A DNA stretch of 63,440 nt from a virus: the IMG/VR virus record IMGVR_UViG_3300025133_007312, positions 1-63,440 of that record, one strand, 5' to 3'. Of the stretch, positions 30,682 through 39,974 are shown one piece after another (the stretch's first letter is position 1; each line of letters opens with the position of its first letter). The position numbers and the translations under genes are program-made. The notes beneath the pieces are model-generated. The model searched no databases, had not been told where the DNA came from, and saw only the letters and a list, made by a program, of their open reading frames with translations.

Positions 30682-31488
30682 TTATATATTTTTGATTTGG
30701 TCCTCAATGGTTCTTATTCCAAGAGAGGTATTAAGTTCTTTATTGCTTTGTAAAGTACGATCACAGGGTGTGTGAAATTCGTGTGGAGTGATATCTAAAT
30801 TTAAGTTAAATCGCTCGGATAATAAAGTTAATAAAGTATATTTATCTATCGCGTTAGAGTGAAGGTGAAACAATCCATGCTCGTGCATATCTTCTTTAAT
30901 AATTTTTTCGCAGACCAAGGCATATTCACTAGTGGTTATACCGTTCCATAAATGATTAGTAAACCCCTTTACCTCTTTATCTTTCATAGATTTTGCCCAC
31001 TCAATCAAACTGGAATTATTATGAATTTCCTCGCCAATAATACTAGTTCTGAGGACCATACAATTCTTTGGTTCTCCCAGAGATTTCGACTTACCGTAAA
31101 AATCGGTACAATCGTGCAGACTATTTTCATCATAATTCCCGCCTTTCCCCGAAAAAACACAATCTGTGGTTATATGAACGAGTTTCGTCTTAGTCTTTTT
31201 ACAGTAGGCGGATAATTTATAAGGGAATAAAGAGTTTATTTTAATACTTGTTGCTCGATCATTTTCAATATTTGGTTTAATGATCCCAATGCAGTTTATA
31301 ATGTAATCTACTTTAGGTAAATGTGTTAATGGTGTCTTACGGGCATCAAAATAAACTTTATTCATCCCATATGTGACATCAAAATTGCGATAAGATAAAT
31401 GAGTCTCATACTCGCTATTATTCAAAAAATGCTTACCAACTGCATTCCCCAACATTCCCGTGCTGCCCAAAATTAAAACTTTTACCAA
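30682..31488 (-). CDS. dTDP-4-dehydrorhamnose reductase-like SDR, 268 aa
   Basis: A short-chain dehydrogenase of the RmlD type. The NAD(P)-binding motif GSTGMLG is at residues 8-14, followed by YIINCIGIIKP, the TTDCVFSGKGG segment and the catalytic YGKSK. RmlD reduces a 4-keto sugar nucleotide, the last step of dTDP-L-rhamnose synthesis; the real sugar here may differ because RmlA and RmlB are not visible. Length matches the family (about 290 aa). The start is TTG at 31488 after GAGGGG. The stop of the FAD gene is 3 bp upstream, so they are cotranscribed with the glycan island. Confidence 0.8.
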   Translation of the reverse strand: MVKVLILGSTGMLGNAVGKHFLNNSEYETHLSYRNFDVTYGMNKVYFDARKTPLTHLPKVDYIINCIGIIKPNIENDRATSIKINSLFPYKLSAYCKKTKTKLVHITTDCVFSGKGGNYDENSLHDCTDFYGKSKSLGEPKNCMVLRTSIIGEEIHNNSSLIEWAKSMKDKEVKGFTNHLWNGITTSEYALVCEKIIKEDMHEHGLFHLHSNAIDKYTLLTLLSERFNLNLDITPHEFHTPCDRTLQSNKELNTSLGIRTIEDQIKNI

Positions 31489-31491
31489 TCT

Positions 31492-32574
31492 CTACCCCTC
31501 AATAATCTTTTCCACATATTCAGCAATCGCCAAACAACTTGTTAGTCCTGGGGATTCTATCCCCACTAAATTAATAAAATTCTTATAACCCTTATCGACC
31601 TCATTTTTTATAATAAAATCCTTGAATCCTGCCTGTTTTTTTATTTTAGGTCGCACACCTGCGGTGTCTGCCCAAATATCTTTACACGAAATATCCAAAT
31701 ACTTATTTATACTATCACAGAAATGTTGGTGATTTAAATCATTTATTGAATAATCGACATCACTTACATAATATGCGTTAGGTCCAAAAGATAAATTTCC
31801 CCCCATATCCAAAACCGTATGTATTCCTAATCCATGTTCAGAAGGAAGGGGGTAAATTAAGCAATTCATATGAGGATACTTATTTGTTTTATAATATTCC
31901 CCTTTATACCACTCTATTTCATATTCTTCTATGCCTAACATTTGAGCGATTTGATCACTCCAAAGACCCGAAGAATTTATCACAATGCGACTCTCAACAT
32001 TATAATCCTCCCCCTCAAAAGATAGTACATATTTATCGTTCAGCAGGGAAACATCAGAAACAGCGGTATTATACACTACAACTCCATTATTTTTTGTAAA
32101 ATTGTTTCTAAGTTGAAGCATTAAAGAGTGTGCGTCTACAATCCCCGCGCTAGGGACTTGGATTGCCTTAATTGCTTTAATTTCAGGTTGTATTTCTTTA
32201 ATCTTCTGTGGGTCGAGAATCGTCAGGTTAGGGACTGCGTTTGCCATACCACGTCTATAAATTATATCTAATTGCGAAACTTCTTTCTCTGTGGTGGCAA
32301 CAATTAACTTTCCACACTGTTTATGTGGTAAATTATACCTCTGTAGAAAATGATACAGGAGGCGGTTGCCGTTAATACATAACGAAGACTTTAAAGTACC
32401 CTTTGGGTAATAAATACCAGAATGAATGACTCCGCTATTACGACTGGATGTATGTTGACCGAACGAGGATTCTTTTTCGACTATTAGAACATTATTAAAT
32501 TTATGGGAAAGTTGAGATGCAATTGCCAATCCCACAATACCTGCACCGATGACCACTGCATCAAACTCATACAC
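31492..32574 (-). CDS. FAD-dependent oxidoreductase, LhgO / L-2-hydroxyglutarate dehydrogenase-like, 360 aa
   Basis: The N-terminus has the Rossmann FAD motif GAGIVG (residues 10-15) and a following acidic residue that binds the ribose (VEKE). The motif SSRNSGVIHSGIYY matches the LhgO/L2HGDH branch of DAO-type flavoenzymes closely, as does the C-terminal GIESPGLTSCLAIAEYV. Canonical members oxidise L-2-hydroxyglutarate to 2-oxoglutarate and pass electrons to quinone. Relatives of this enzyme also appear in marine polysaccharide islands, which fits its position between RmlD- and RmlC-like genes. I cannot tell which substrate applies. Start GTG at 32574. Confidence 0.8.
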   Translation of the reverse strand: MYEFDAVVIGAGIVGLAIASQLSHKFNNVLIVEKESSFGQHTSSRNSGVIHSGIYYPKGTLKSSLCINGNRLLYHFLQRYNLPHKQCGKLIVATTEKEVSQLDIIYRRGMANAVPNLTILDPQKIKEIQPEIKAIKAIQVPSAGIVDAHSLMLQLRNNFTKNNGVVVYNTAVSDVSLLNDKYVLSFEGEDYNVESRIVINSSGLWSDQIAQMLGIEEYEIEWYKGEYYKTNKYPHMNCLIYPLPSEHGLGIHTVLDMGGNLSFGPNAYYVSDVDYSINDLNHQHFCDSINKYLDISCKDIWADTAGVRPKIKKQAGFKDFIIKNEVDKGYKNFINLVGIESPGLTSCLAIAEYVEKIIEG

Positions 32575-32599
32575 CTCTAATTAAACATAATTACACGAT

Positions 32600-33016
32600 T
32601 TAACGATAATTATCTCCCCATATGTCCCACTTATCCCACTCAAATCTAATATCGTCACCCACACTTTCTTCTAATGTGGAAGTAGAAAAGAACATAATAA
32701 TAGTGCCATCTTCCAGGTTCTTAAATCCATTTGCAAAACCAGGGGGGATATATAAAACAGAGGGACTCTGAGAAGATAGGGTGAAGGTGTTTATCTCGTC
32801 CGTTTTCATATCTACTGCACCTACTAACGCTGTTCCACTAGGCACATAGACATATTTTCCTTCTTTTTGGTGCCCGTGCCATGCACGAATAAATCCCTTT
32901 TGGTGATTTTCAACTTGGTAAAAGCGTTTTACATTAGAAAAATCAAAATCGTTCACGAATCGAAGAAATCCTCGATCATCGGCAAAGACATTCCCCTTGA
33001 ATTGTTTAAAAGTCAT
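32600..33016 (-). CDS. RmlC-like sugar-nucleotide epimerase/isomerase (cupin), 138 aa
   Basis: A single cupin domain. The segments ADDRGFL, VENHQKGFIRAWHGH (the RGxH-type active-site His) and YIPPGFANGF are typical of the dTDP-4-dehydrorhamnose 3,5-epimerase family. At 138 residues it is shorter than RmlC (about 180 aa) and nearer to the WxcM/FdtA-like sugar isomerases. It overlaps the 3-prime end of the SDR gene upstream by 11 bases. Probably part of making a deoxy sugar for surface glycan. Confidence 0.8.
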   Translation of the reverse strand: MTFKQFKGNVFADDRGFLRFVNDFDFSNVKRFYQVENHQKGFIRAWHGHQKEGKYVYVPSGTALVGAVDMKTDEINTFTLSSQSPSVLYIPPGFANGFKNLEDGTIIMFFSTSTLEESVGDDIRFEWDKWDIWGDNYR

Positions 33017-33947
33017 TCAGTTTCCTCATAAACGCCGCATTGGAATAAATCTCGTCAGAAGTATCTTTAATTCTTTCTTCCAGAATCAAAGAAGAGATCT
33101 GTAAAATTCCATCTTCTAAATTATACACCGGATTCCACCCAGTATGTAAATATTTTTCATTTTTTACTTTATAATTACGCAAATCTTCAAATTTCATATT
33201 GGTATATGATATAACGCAATCGGGAATAAGTCTTTGAATTTCTTTTCCTAGATCAGAAATGCGAAAGTTCTTATAGGATAAATTGTATAATCCACTAATA
33301 TTATTTTCAATACCATGTAATATTGCTGTGGAAACATCTCTTACGTGCAAAAGAGGTCGCCACTGTTCTCCACCGAAAACTGTTAAAGGTTCGCCAAGTG
33401 CCGCCTTCATTGACAGAATATTCGCTACTAAATCTAAACGGATACGACTATGATCATCCCCCAATCCAAAAAGAGTACCTAAGCGAAACACTAAAGAATT
33501 CGGGGAATTACTCAAAACATATTTTTCCGCTTCAAGTTTTGTCGCGGCATAAAGTGATAAAGGATTAGGAATGGCATCTTCTTCTATTAAGTTATTATTG
33601 ACGCCATAAACTGAACACGTAGAGGGGAAAATAATTTTTCCTTTATAATTGTCCACTAACCATTTAACTGAATCAACATTAAGTTCAGACGTTAATTGAG
33701 GATTAACTGCACAAGCACCATCCCCCACAAGTCCTGCCAACCAGATAACCACGTCATATTTATCAATGATGTTGCTTAATTTTTGCTGATCTCGAATATC
33801 TCCATAAATAAATTTATTATTTTTCATATAGCGGGACTCAAAAAGAAGATTGTCATAAACCGTCACATCATAGTTGTTATCCGACAAATGATCAGTTAAA
33901 AAACCCCCAATATAACCTGCGCCCCCCACAATTAAAATCTCACTCAT
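33006..33947 (-). CDS. NAD-dependent sugar epimerase/dehydratase, 313 aa
   Basis: Extended SDR protein. GGAGYIGG lies at residues 8-15 (NAD binding). The catalytic set is S/T in FPSTCSVYG and the YAATK motif (YxxxK). A C-terminal WRPLLHVRDVSTAI segment is typical of NDP-sugar epimerases. Substrate specificity cannot be read from the sequence. It starts with an ATG that overlaps the methyltransferase stop (TAATG), and the RmlC-like gene overlaps its end. Confidence 0.85.
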   Translation of the reverse strand: MSEILIVGGAGYIGGFLTDHLSDNNYDVTVYDNLLFESRYMKNNKFIYGDIRDQQKLSNIIDKYDVVIWLAGLVGDGACAVNPQLTSELNVDSVKWLVDNYKGKIIFPSTCSVYGVNNNLIEEDAIPNPLSLYAATKLEAEKYVLSNSPNSLVFRLGTLFGLGDDHSRIRLDLVANILSMKAALGEPLTVFGGEQWRPLLHVRDVSTAILHGIENNISGLYNLSYKNFRISDLGKEIQRLIPDCVISYTNMKFEDLRNYKVKNEKYLHTGWNPVYNLEDGILQISSLILEERIKDTSDEIYSNAAFMRKLNDF

Positions 33948-34525
33948 TAGTTTCGCCCCCTCTTAGACCTTAAACAAAAAATCATAAGTTTTCCATCATA
34001 AAAAGTTCGAACATCTAATATTTCAAAAAAAGGTTTAAATTTTTCTTTCCAAAAATTTAAACCTTTTTGTATGAGATGTAACTCAACACCATCCAGACAA
34101 TCGGAGTGATTCGCTACAGAAAAGTAGCAAAAAGAACTATTTTTTGAAAAAGCAGACATAATTTCATCAATAAACTTTTCTTCTATATGCTCCAAGACAT
34201 CTAAGCAACAAAGTAAATCAACTTTTTTAATTTTGCTTAAATCTTCAGCGACAGATAAATTAATTTTAGTAAAATTAACATTACTAAAATTATTAATGTT
34301 ATAAAAACATTCTAAATCATAAGAATGAATAGATTCTATTTTATTTTCAGAAATATATGGAAATAAGTTGCCTCTACCTGATCCAATATCCGCTAGAGTG
34401 GTTATTTCTTCTTTATGCTGGAGATATGTAATAAACTCACGAGCATAAACATAAGAAACGAACTGTCCCGTGTTATATTCTAACCGTGTTTTAAACAAAT
34501 TAGAGTATATTTCTTTATAATTCAT
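33947..34525 (-). CDS. SAM-dependent methyltransferase (class I), 192 aa
   Basis: Motif I is LADIGSGRGNLFPY (about residues 46-59 of this frame), followed by SYDLECF (ribose-binding acid) and LLCCLDVLEHIE (motif IV region). These are the marks of class I small-molecule methyltransferases. The likely start is the ATG at 34525, not the TTG one codon before it. In this cluster it would methylate a sugar, for example at the non-reducing end of a glycan. Its start overlaps the glycosyltransferase remnant described next. Confidence 0.8.
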   Translation of the reverse strand: MNYKEIYSNLFKTRLEYNTGQFVSYVYAREFITYLQHKEEITTLADIGSGRGNLFPYISENKIESIHSYDLECFYNINNFSNVNFTKINLSVAEDLSKIKKVDLLCCLDVLEHIEEKFIDEIMSAFSKNSSFCYFSVANHSDCLDGVELHLIQKGLNFWKEKFKPFFEILDVRTFYDGKLMIFCLRSKRGRN

Positions 34526-34637
34526 CAATATTCTCGGTTGTTTCTATACATTTATTAATTTTATCCGTTAAATAAGAAGAATAATTCCTGTTTAATATTA
34601 AAATATCAACAAACTTATTCTTCTTATTTACCCCCAA
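34515..34637 (-). pseudogene. Candidate remnant of a family 2 glycosyltransferase, 40 codons
   Basis: Between the WecB-like gene and the methyltransferase there is an open frame of 40 codons, with a possible TTG start at 34637. Its translation contains FVDILILNRNYSSYLTDKIN followed by KCIETT. This is the first beta-strand and helix of a GT-A glycosyltransferase (VDILILNRN... opening), after which the frame stops at 34515 just past the methyltransferase start. The rest of the enzyme is absent. I read it as the 5-prime stub of a gene whose body was deleted and replaced. It is too short to be sure. Confidence 0.45.
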
Positions 34638-35731
34638 ATTTTTTCACCACGATGAGTCGGGTCTTTGCTTATTTGCACCCTCAATATCTTCTCTATTTCT
34701 TTAGATGTAACACCATTTCCCAACCATAGTGCATTTCCACTAAAAGGTTTAAGTGCCCAATCTAAACAATTTTGAAAATCCTCATCATTTGCATCAAGCA
34801 TTATACTACATTCGTTTTCTAAAGATTCAGGGCGCTCAGTAAAATCTCTGGGCACTATAACGGGGACATTTAATAGGGCGGGTTCTTCTTGTGCTGTACC
34901 GCTATCACTAATGATGAATAAAGAATCTTGCATAAACTTAACAAAATCCCTATATCCCATTAAATCAATTACCTCTATTTTTCCTAATGTGATTCCATAT
35001 TCCTCTATTGATTTAAATGCTCTACCAAAATTAAGCATTTTCACAGACTTTCCAGTTTGTTCAATACAAAAATTTGCAAATTTTATAATAGATTCCATTC
35101 TATCTTTATATTTAAAATTTTCAGGTCTATGAATATCTAATAAGATATGCTCTTTGATTCCCACATAATTTAAATCCACGATCTCATTTAAAGGTTCAAC
35201 AATCGTGTTTCCCACCACAAATATTCGCTCCTCGGGGATACCTTCTCGTAATGCCTTTTGCTTATAATTTTCGTGATAAACAAAAAGAAAATTTGAAACA
35301 TGATCGCAAACTTTTCGATTAATTTCTTCTAGCATTCTCTCATCGTAACTTCTCATTCCCGCTTCAATATGCCCTATCTTATACCCCTCTTTACGCAGGG
35401 GAACTGCGGCAAGAACTGAATTACTGTCGCCCAAAAAAAGGACAACATCAGGATTAATGTTTTTCTCACGAAACAAATCAATAATTGCCGGTCCTAAGTC
35501 TGCTTGCTGTTGATAATGAGATTTTGTAGGACCACCAATCTGCAAATTATAATCAGGTTCGCGAATATTCAAATCTTTAAAGAAGATTCCCGATAACAAC
35601 TCATCATAGTGTTGTCCTGTGTGAATCAAAATATGCTCACACCAATCTGCATTGTCTAATGCTTTAAACACCTCTGACATTCTAATAAAATCAGGACGAA
35701 TACCTGAAACTGTTACTATTGTCTTTTTCAT
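34628..35731 (-). CDS. wecB: UDP-N-acetylglucosamine 2-epimerase, 367 aa
   Basis: Non-hydrolysing 2-epimerase of the WecB/MnaA family, which makes UDP-ManNAc from UDP-GlcNAc. Recognisable elements are the N-terminal TVSGIRPDFIRMSEV, HTGQHYDELLS, GDSNS (Asp102), HIEAGMRS (Glu123), the ERMLEEINR segment (Glu135/136), and DIHRPEN (His201). These match the catalytic Asp, Glu, Glu and His of E. coli WecB. I place the start at the ATG at 35731, which overlaps the TGA of the glycosyltransferase upstream (ATGA), instead of a codon 33 bases earlier. The full family length is present. Confidence 0.88.
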   Translation of the reverse strand: MKKTIVTVSGIRPDFIRMSEVFKALDNADWCEHILIHTGQHYDELLSGIFFKDLNIREPDYNLQIGGPTKSHYQQQADLGPAIIDLFREKNINPDVVLFLGDSNSVLAAVPLRKEGYKIGHIEAGMRSYDERMLEEINRKVCDHVSNFLFVYHENYKQKALREGIPEERIFVVGNTIVEPLNEIVDLNYVGIKEHILLDIHRPENFKYKDRMESIIKFANFCIEQTGKSVKMLNFGRAFKSIEEYGITLGKIEVIDLMGYRDFVKFMQDSLFIISDSGTAQEEPALLNVPVIVPRDFTERPESLENECSIMLDANDEDFQNCLDWALKPFSGNALWLGNGVTSKEIEKILRVQISKDPTHRGEKIWG

Positions 35732-37350
35732 TGTTTTTCTAAAGTTTCCTTGATCGCAGAACACAACGTATTGTCGTAATCCTGATAATTTTCATGAGTT
35801 ATGAGGTTATTATATTTCTGGGATGTGGGGTGCCCACCATACCAATGAATTCCAATGCCTTTTTCTTTTAACTCTTTGAATGCATTTATCTCATATATAT
35901 TGTTTAAATTTTTAAAATCATAATAATAAACACTATCCACGTCCAAATTATGAATTTGGTTATTAAAAGCAGACGCCAACAACTCATAAGTGGGATATAA
36001 GTTTATAATCATATCAGATCCAATTGATTGATATTTACTTGGGTCAAAATTATTCATAGATAATTTAGCATAAGTTTTAAAAAGGATATTATTTTTTTCT
36101 GCCATCATAAATCCAATAGATGGCATAGAATTATGCCTGGGGTCATAGCACATAATAGTGTCCACATTAGAATGGTTTTTTATATTAAAGTTTGCGTTGT
36201 TAAGACTCTTAAAGAAAATAATATCCATATCACACCATAGACCACCATTTTTATTTAAGATGTTCCACCTCAAGTAATCTGATTTATGGACTTCTGATGC
36301 CTCATTGGTGAGTGGGGAATTTGAAAAATCTACATAAATCGTTTTAACCGAAACTTCTTCTAATAGTTTGTCAAAATAATCTAATTCCCCTGTATAATCT
36401 GTGCGATCATAGCGGTGATGATTATCATCTTCTCCCCAGGTTCGAGATTCACTTAAAACTTTAGGCAAATATAGATGAACAGACCAATCAGGATTATGAG
36501 TCTTAAAACTTTTAATCGTCATATATCTCATAAACGACATTTTATTACTCCCCCAATAAAAATTAGCAATCTTGGGGATCTTCCCGAGGTGCCATTTCGG
36601 GGAAGCATCATATATCTCCCCAGTCAACTTATCTGCCTCTGCTACACAATTTCGATTTTCCACAGAAAGAGAGTCAGGGGGGTCATTATGAGTCCCCAAT
36701 ACTTGATCCACGTAAGCATATCTACTCTTTAATCCCATTCTCATCGCCATATGATAATCTTCACCCGGAATATTTATATAATCACCGCATCTTTTCTTTA
36801 AATCCATTGTAAACATAAAGCAGGTTCCAAGGAAACACTGGATTCGGTTAATCTTACACCAATCATCTCGAATCACTACGTCGCCTGAAACACTATTATC
36901 ATGTGATTGCCCATTACAAAAGGTAAATTTCTTGGAATATGGATCTTGGTGATAAGGTTTGAATATACGACCTAAATATTTACTCTCGAAAGCAGACGAA
37001 ACAAATTCAATATCTCGATTATCTTTCATTACCGTTACTAAGGATTCTAAAAAATGAGGGACTTTATTATCATCTGATGATGCCCACGTACCAAATTCCC
37101 CGTTCGCTTTTAAAAATCCCAAATTTAATGCAGACCCAGTGCCGCCATTTTTCTTAGTAAAAATTTGAATGCGCTTATCTTGCTTGGCATAATTTTCTAA
37201 AATAGTAGACGTATAATCGGTAGAACCATCATCCACAATTATTAATTCAAAATTTTCATAAGTTTGAGCGAGAATATCGTCTATAGCAGATTTAAGATAA
37301 GGCGCGTCATTATAGGTGGGCATCACTATTGAAATTAAATCTTTTTCCAT
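35728..37350 (-). CDS. Two-domain glycosyltransferase: GT2 plus GT32-like module, 540 aa
   Basis: Residues 1-240 are a GT-A family 2 domain: ISIVMPTYNDAPYLKSAIDD, the VDDGSTD motif at 39-45, and SSDDN near 91-95. From residue 258 a second module begins (KIPKIANFYWGSNKMSFMRY, then MTIKSFKTHNPDW). It holds KSDYLRWNIL (356-365) and GGLWCDMDI with a DxD at 374-376, the sugar-nucleotide/metal site of GT32/OCH1-like transferases. It therefore can transfer two sugars in sequence. The same C-terminal module recurs in two other genes of this window. Confidence 0.85.
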   Translation of the reverse strand: MEKDLISIVMPTYNDAPYLKSAIDDILAQTYENFELIIVDDGSTDYTSTILENYAKQDKRIQIFTKKNGGTGSALNLGFLKANGEFGTWASSDDNKVPHFLESLVTVMKDNRDIEFVSSAFESKYLGRIFKPYHQDPYSKKFTFCNGQSHDNSVSGDVVIRDDWCKINRIQCFLGTCFMFTMDLKKRCGDYINIPGEDYHMAMRMGLKSRYAYVDQVLGTHNDPPDSLSVENRNCVAEADKLTGEIYDASPKWHLGKIPKIANFYWGSNKMSFMRYMTIKSFKTHNPDWSVHLYLPKVLSESRTWGEDDNHHRYDRTDYTGELDYFDKLLEEVSVKTIYVDFSNSPLTNEASEVHKSDYLRWNILNKNGGLWCDMDIIFFKSLNNANFNIKNHSNVDTIMCYDPRHNSMPSIGFMMAEKNNILFKTYAKLSMNNFDPSKYQSIGSDMIINLYPTYELLASAFNNQIHNLDVDSVYYYDFKNLNNIYEINAFKELKEKGIGIHWYGGHPTSQKYNNLITHENYQDYDNTLCSAIKETLEKQ

Positions 37351-37361
37351 CTTTCACGCTC

Positions 37362-38639
37362 CTAACTGTTAAACTCTAACCCACCATCAAAATCAGATTC
37401 TTGAGAATGTTCATAAACGACACCACACATCTTCTTATATTGAGCGTCTTCTGAAAATTCCTCTTTAATCCATTTTTGCAATTTCTTGGATTTGGACAAG
37501 TGAGTATTATAATTTTTTACCAGCGCCCGCATTGATTTTTTAGCAGACCACTCCTTGGGAAAACACCATTGAGAATCTTTTATTAAAATATCTTGCCAAA
37601 CTGCTTCAGGTTGAATGGGTTTAAGATCATGAGCAACAGATGTAAACATAGCAGTTTTCTTCTTTTTAGTTGGGGCATATAAATAATCTAGTTGTCCGCC
37701 CCAAGCTGGCGTGATAATTGGTAAACCGTTACATGCTGCTTCAAAAATTGGCAACCCGAAACCTTCACCATGTGACAAAGAAATAAGGCACTTGATTTTA
37801 GGATGATTATATAATCCGACCATTTGGGATTCTGGAATATCACCATGTAGAAGATAAACTGAACATTGACGATCTGGATATTTAGATAAAATATTTTTCA
37901 ATCTCATTTGAGTGAATCGTCGATCACGTAAGGATTGTTTAGCAGTGGAAACCTTTAACACCAGTCCCACCTCTTGCTCTTTGAATTCCTGCACAAACCA
38001 TTCGATGGTATTTTCCAAATTTTTACGCGGTATCCAGGTAGCAACAACAAGAAAATTAAAATCATGCTTTAAATCAAGATCAATATTTTCTCCAGTCACA
38101 TCCTTAATAGGAAAATTAACCACATCTACTGGAACCGCACATGACACCTTAAAAGATTGCTTTGTCTGATGATTATATGCATCATAAACAGTATCTATAA
38201 ACCCACTTTTGGAATGTTCAGAAACCACCACAACTTTATTCATCATAAGAGATTTCTCTATCCATTTGGGGGATATTTTATTTGTTTCAGTTCCCGCTGT
38301 AACTCCAATATTGATGGGTGCGAGTTTTTCCCATTCTTGGGGGATTGTCACCTGAATCGACATATCAAAACCTTGTCCCGTAATCCACTCAGTACCGTCA
38401 CTATCCCTTCGACGTGTCATTTCATTATGCATATAAATGCCTGTTTTTTGAATCAAGTGGTCCATCCAGCGTCTTTCTTCATTATCTTCAATTAACCACG
38501 AAGTTGTACCCCAATTAAGATTATCTAAATAAATATCAAATTCATCAGGAAGTGTCCTAAGTGCCCTTAATACAAATCGTGTATGCTCACCATATCCACT
38601 TTGAGATAATGCGGGTCCTTTAACCAAAACTCTTTTCAT
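37362..38639 (-). CDS. Glycosyltransferase family 4-like (GT-B), 425 aa
   Basis: Typical GT-B enzyme. The N-terminal domain starts VLVKGPALSQSGYGEHTRFV, a Gly-rich loop, and the C-terminal domain has FLVVATWIPRKNLENTI and SHGEGFGLPIFEAACNGLPI with the E(x7)E motif. Likely substrate is a nucleotide-activated hexose. The ATG overlaps the TGA of the GT upstream (ATGA). Such enzymes occur in large T4-like phages, where they may act on host surface glycan or on phage DNA; the glycan-island context favours the former. Confidence 0.85.
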   Translation of the reverse strand: MKRVLVKGPALSQSGYGEHTRFVLRALRTLPDEFDIYLDNLNWGTTSWLIEDNEERRWMDHLIQKTGIYMHNEMTRRRDSDGTEWITGQGFDMSIQVTIPQEWEKLAPINIGVTAGTETNKISPKWIEKSLMMNKVVVVSEHSKSGFIDTVYDAYNHQTKQSFKVSCAVPVDVVNFPIKDVTGENIDLDLKHDFNFLVVATWIPRKNLENTIEWFVQEFKEQEVGLVLKVSTAKQSLRDRRFTQMRLKNILSKYPDRQCSVYLLHGDIPESQMVGLYNHPKIKCLISLSHGEGFGLPIFEAACNGLPIITPAWGGQLDYLYAPTKKKKTAMFTSVAHDLKPIQPEAVWQDILIKDSQWCFPKEWSAKKSMRALVKNYNTHLSKSKKLQKWIKEEFSEDAQYKKMCGVVYEHSQESDFDGGLEFNS

Positions 38640-39967
38640 ATTTCAATTAACTCCCATGTATCGTATCCTTTTCGATTTTCCCACGATCCATATTTCTCGT
38701 GTGTCTCTAACATTAACTTTTCCCACCTACTAATATAACTTTCAAATGAATAATCTTTTAAAATTTTATCTTGGCAATTCTTTCCTAACTGTTCGCGTTT
38801 TTCTGCCCCATATGCGTACATTTGCATTAAAGCATCCACCACCTGCTGTTCACATAAGCGATCTTCATAAATATATGGAACTTGCTGAGATCCAATAATT
38901 GCCTTCGAGGAAGATTCAAGCGCAATACCATAATCCGTTTCTATATTCTTGCCACTTTGTTGGCGGTGGCGCTCTTGTATTAAATCATGGGTAACGTTAT
39001 CCATATCTGTCACCTGTTCTTGTAATCCTCCCGTTAAAGTGGCAATAATAGGGGTGCCACATGCCATTGACTCAAATGTATATAATCCAAACCCTTCTGC
39101 ATCTGATATACTGATTGTGGTGTCTGCCGCGTTGTATATCATACATAAATCGTTAGGGGGCATTTTTTGATTGGAAAAATATATATTAGTGTTCTCAGTT
39201 AAATTTAACTTTTGTGCAATCGCGTGTAAATCTTGACCATTCGGGTCCTTGGGGTCAGTGTGGAGCAAAATAGTGGAATTTCTATGTCCATATTTTTTCT
39301 CTAACTCGTCTAAGAAACTCTTAAACCAAAATAATAATGAACCGCTTTGCTTTCGACGCGCATTTCGATTAGTCCAAAAAATAAAAAAGTTGTTTTCATC
39401 TATTCTTAAATTATCCTTTCTAAATTTTGAAACTATATTTTTATCTAATTTTTTAAAAATATTCGGCGGCACCGCGTGGGGGATATATTGCTCGTGGACC
39501 GTTGGGGATACCGTTTTAACTATATCCGATGTTAATTTTGATATAGTTGCAACTACATCAGTGGAGTCATACCACACCTTATTATAGTCAGGATAAGGAA
39601 AATTATCCCATACGTGATAATAAACTAAGGGAACTAAAGCACGAATTTCATGTTCCATGTCCCACAACCACTCATAAAACCGAGGGTCAGTCATAAACCA
39701 CAATATATCAGGTTTATAACTCCTTATAATCGACCTTATGGAATCTGGTGTTCCATACCCATCCACAGGATGGATAACCCAATCGTCTTTATATTCTTCA
39801 GTTTTTGTAAGGTTATAATTTTGATGTTTTATCGCACCGGCAACACTATAAAAAGAAAATTTTCCAGTATCTAAAAGTCCAGTTATAAAATATTTAGTTT
39901 GAGTTCCAACACCAGAAGGTGATAGGGGGTGATCCGAAATTGTAAGTATTTTTATTTTTTTATCCAT
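38636..39967 (-). CDS. Glycosyltransferase family 4-like (GT-B), 443 aa
   Basis: GT-B enzyme related to its downstream neighbour. ILTISDHPLSPSGVGTQTKY forms the N-terminal Gly-rich loop, FIFWTNRNARRKQSGSLLFW starts the C-terminal domain, and SDAEGFGLYTFESMACGTPI carries the E(x7)E donor motif. A good ribosome site (AAGGA) lies eight bases upstream of the ATG. The pair is the first of the glycan operon in the direction of transcription and may build successive linkages. Acceptor unknown. Confidence 0.85.
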   Translation of the reverse strand: MDKKIKILTISDHPLSPSGVGTQTKYFITGLLDTGKFSFYSVAGAIKHQNYNLTKTEEYKDDWVIHPVDGYGTPDSIRSIIRSYKPDILWFMTDPRFYEWLWDMEHEIRALVPLVYYHVWDNFPYPDYNKVWYDSTDVVATISKLTSDIVKTVSPTVHEQYIPHAVPPNIFKKLDKNIVSKFRKDNLRIDENNFFIFWTNRNARRKQSGSLLFWFKSFLDELEKKYGHRNSTILLHTDPKDPNGQDLHAIAQKLNLTENTNIYFSNQKMPPNDLCMIYNAADTTISISDAEGFGLYTFESMACGTPIIATLTGGLQEQVTDMDNVTHDLIQERHRQQSGKNIETDYGIALESSSKAIIGSQQVPYIYEDRLCEQQVVDALMQMYAYGAEKREQLGKNCQDKILKDYSFESYISRWEKLMLETHEKYGSWENRKGYDTWELIEI

Positions 39968-39974
39968 TTAATCC

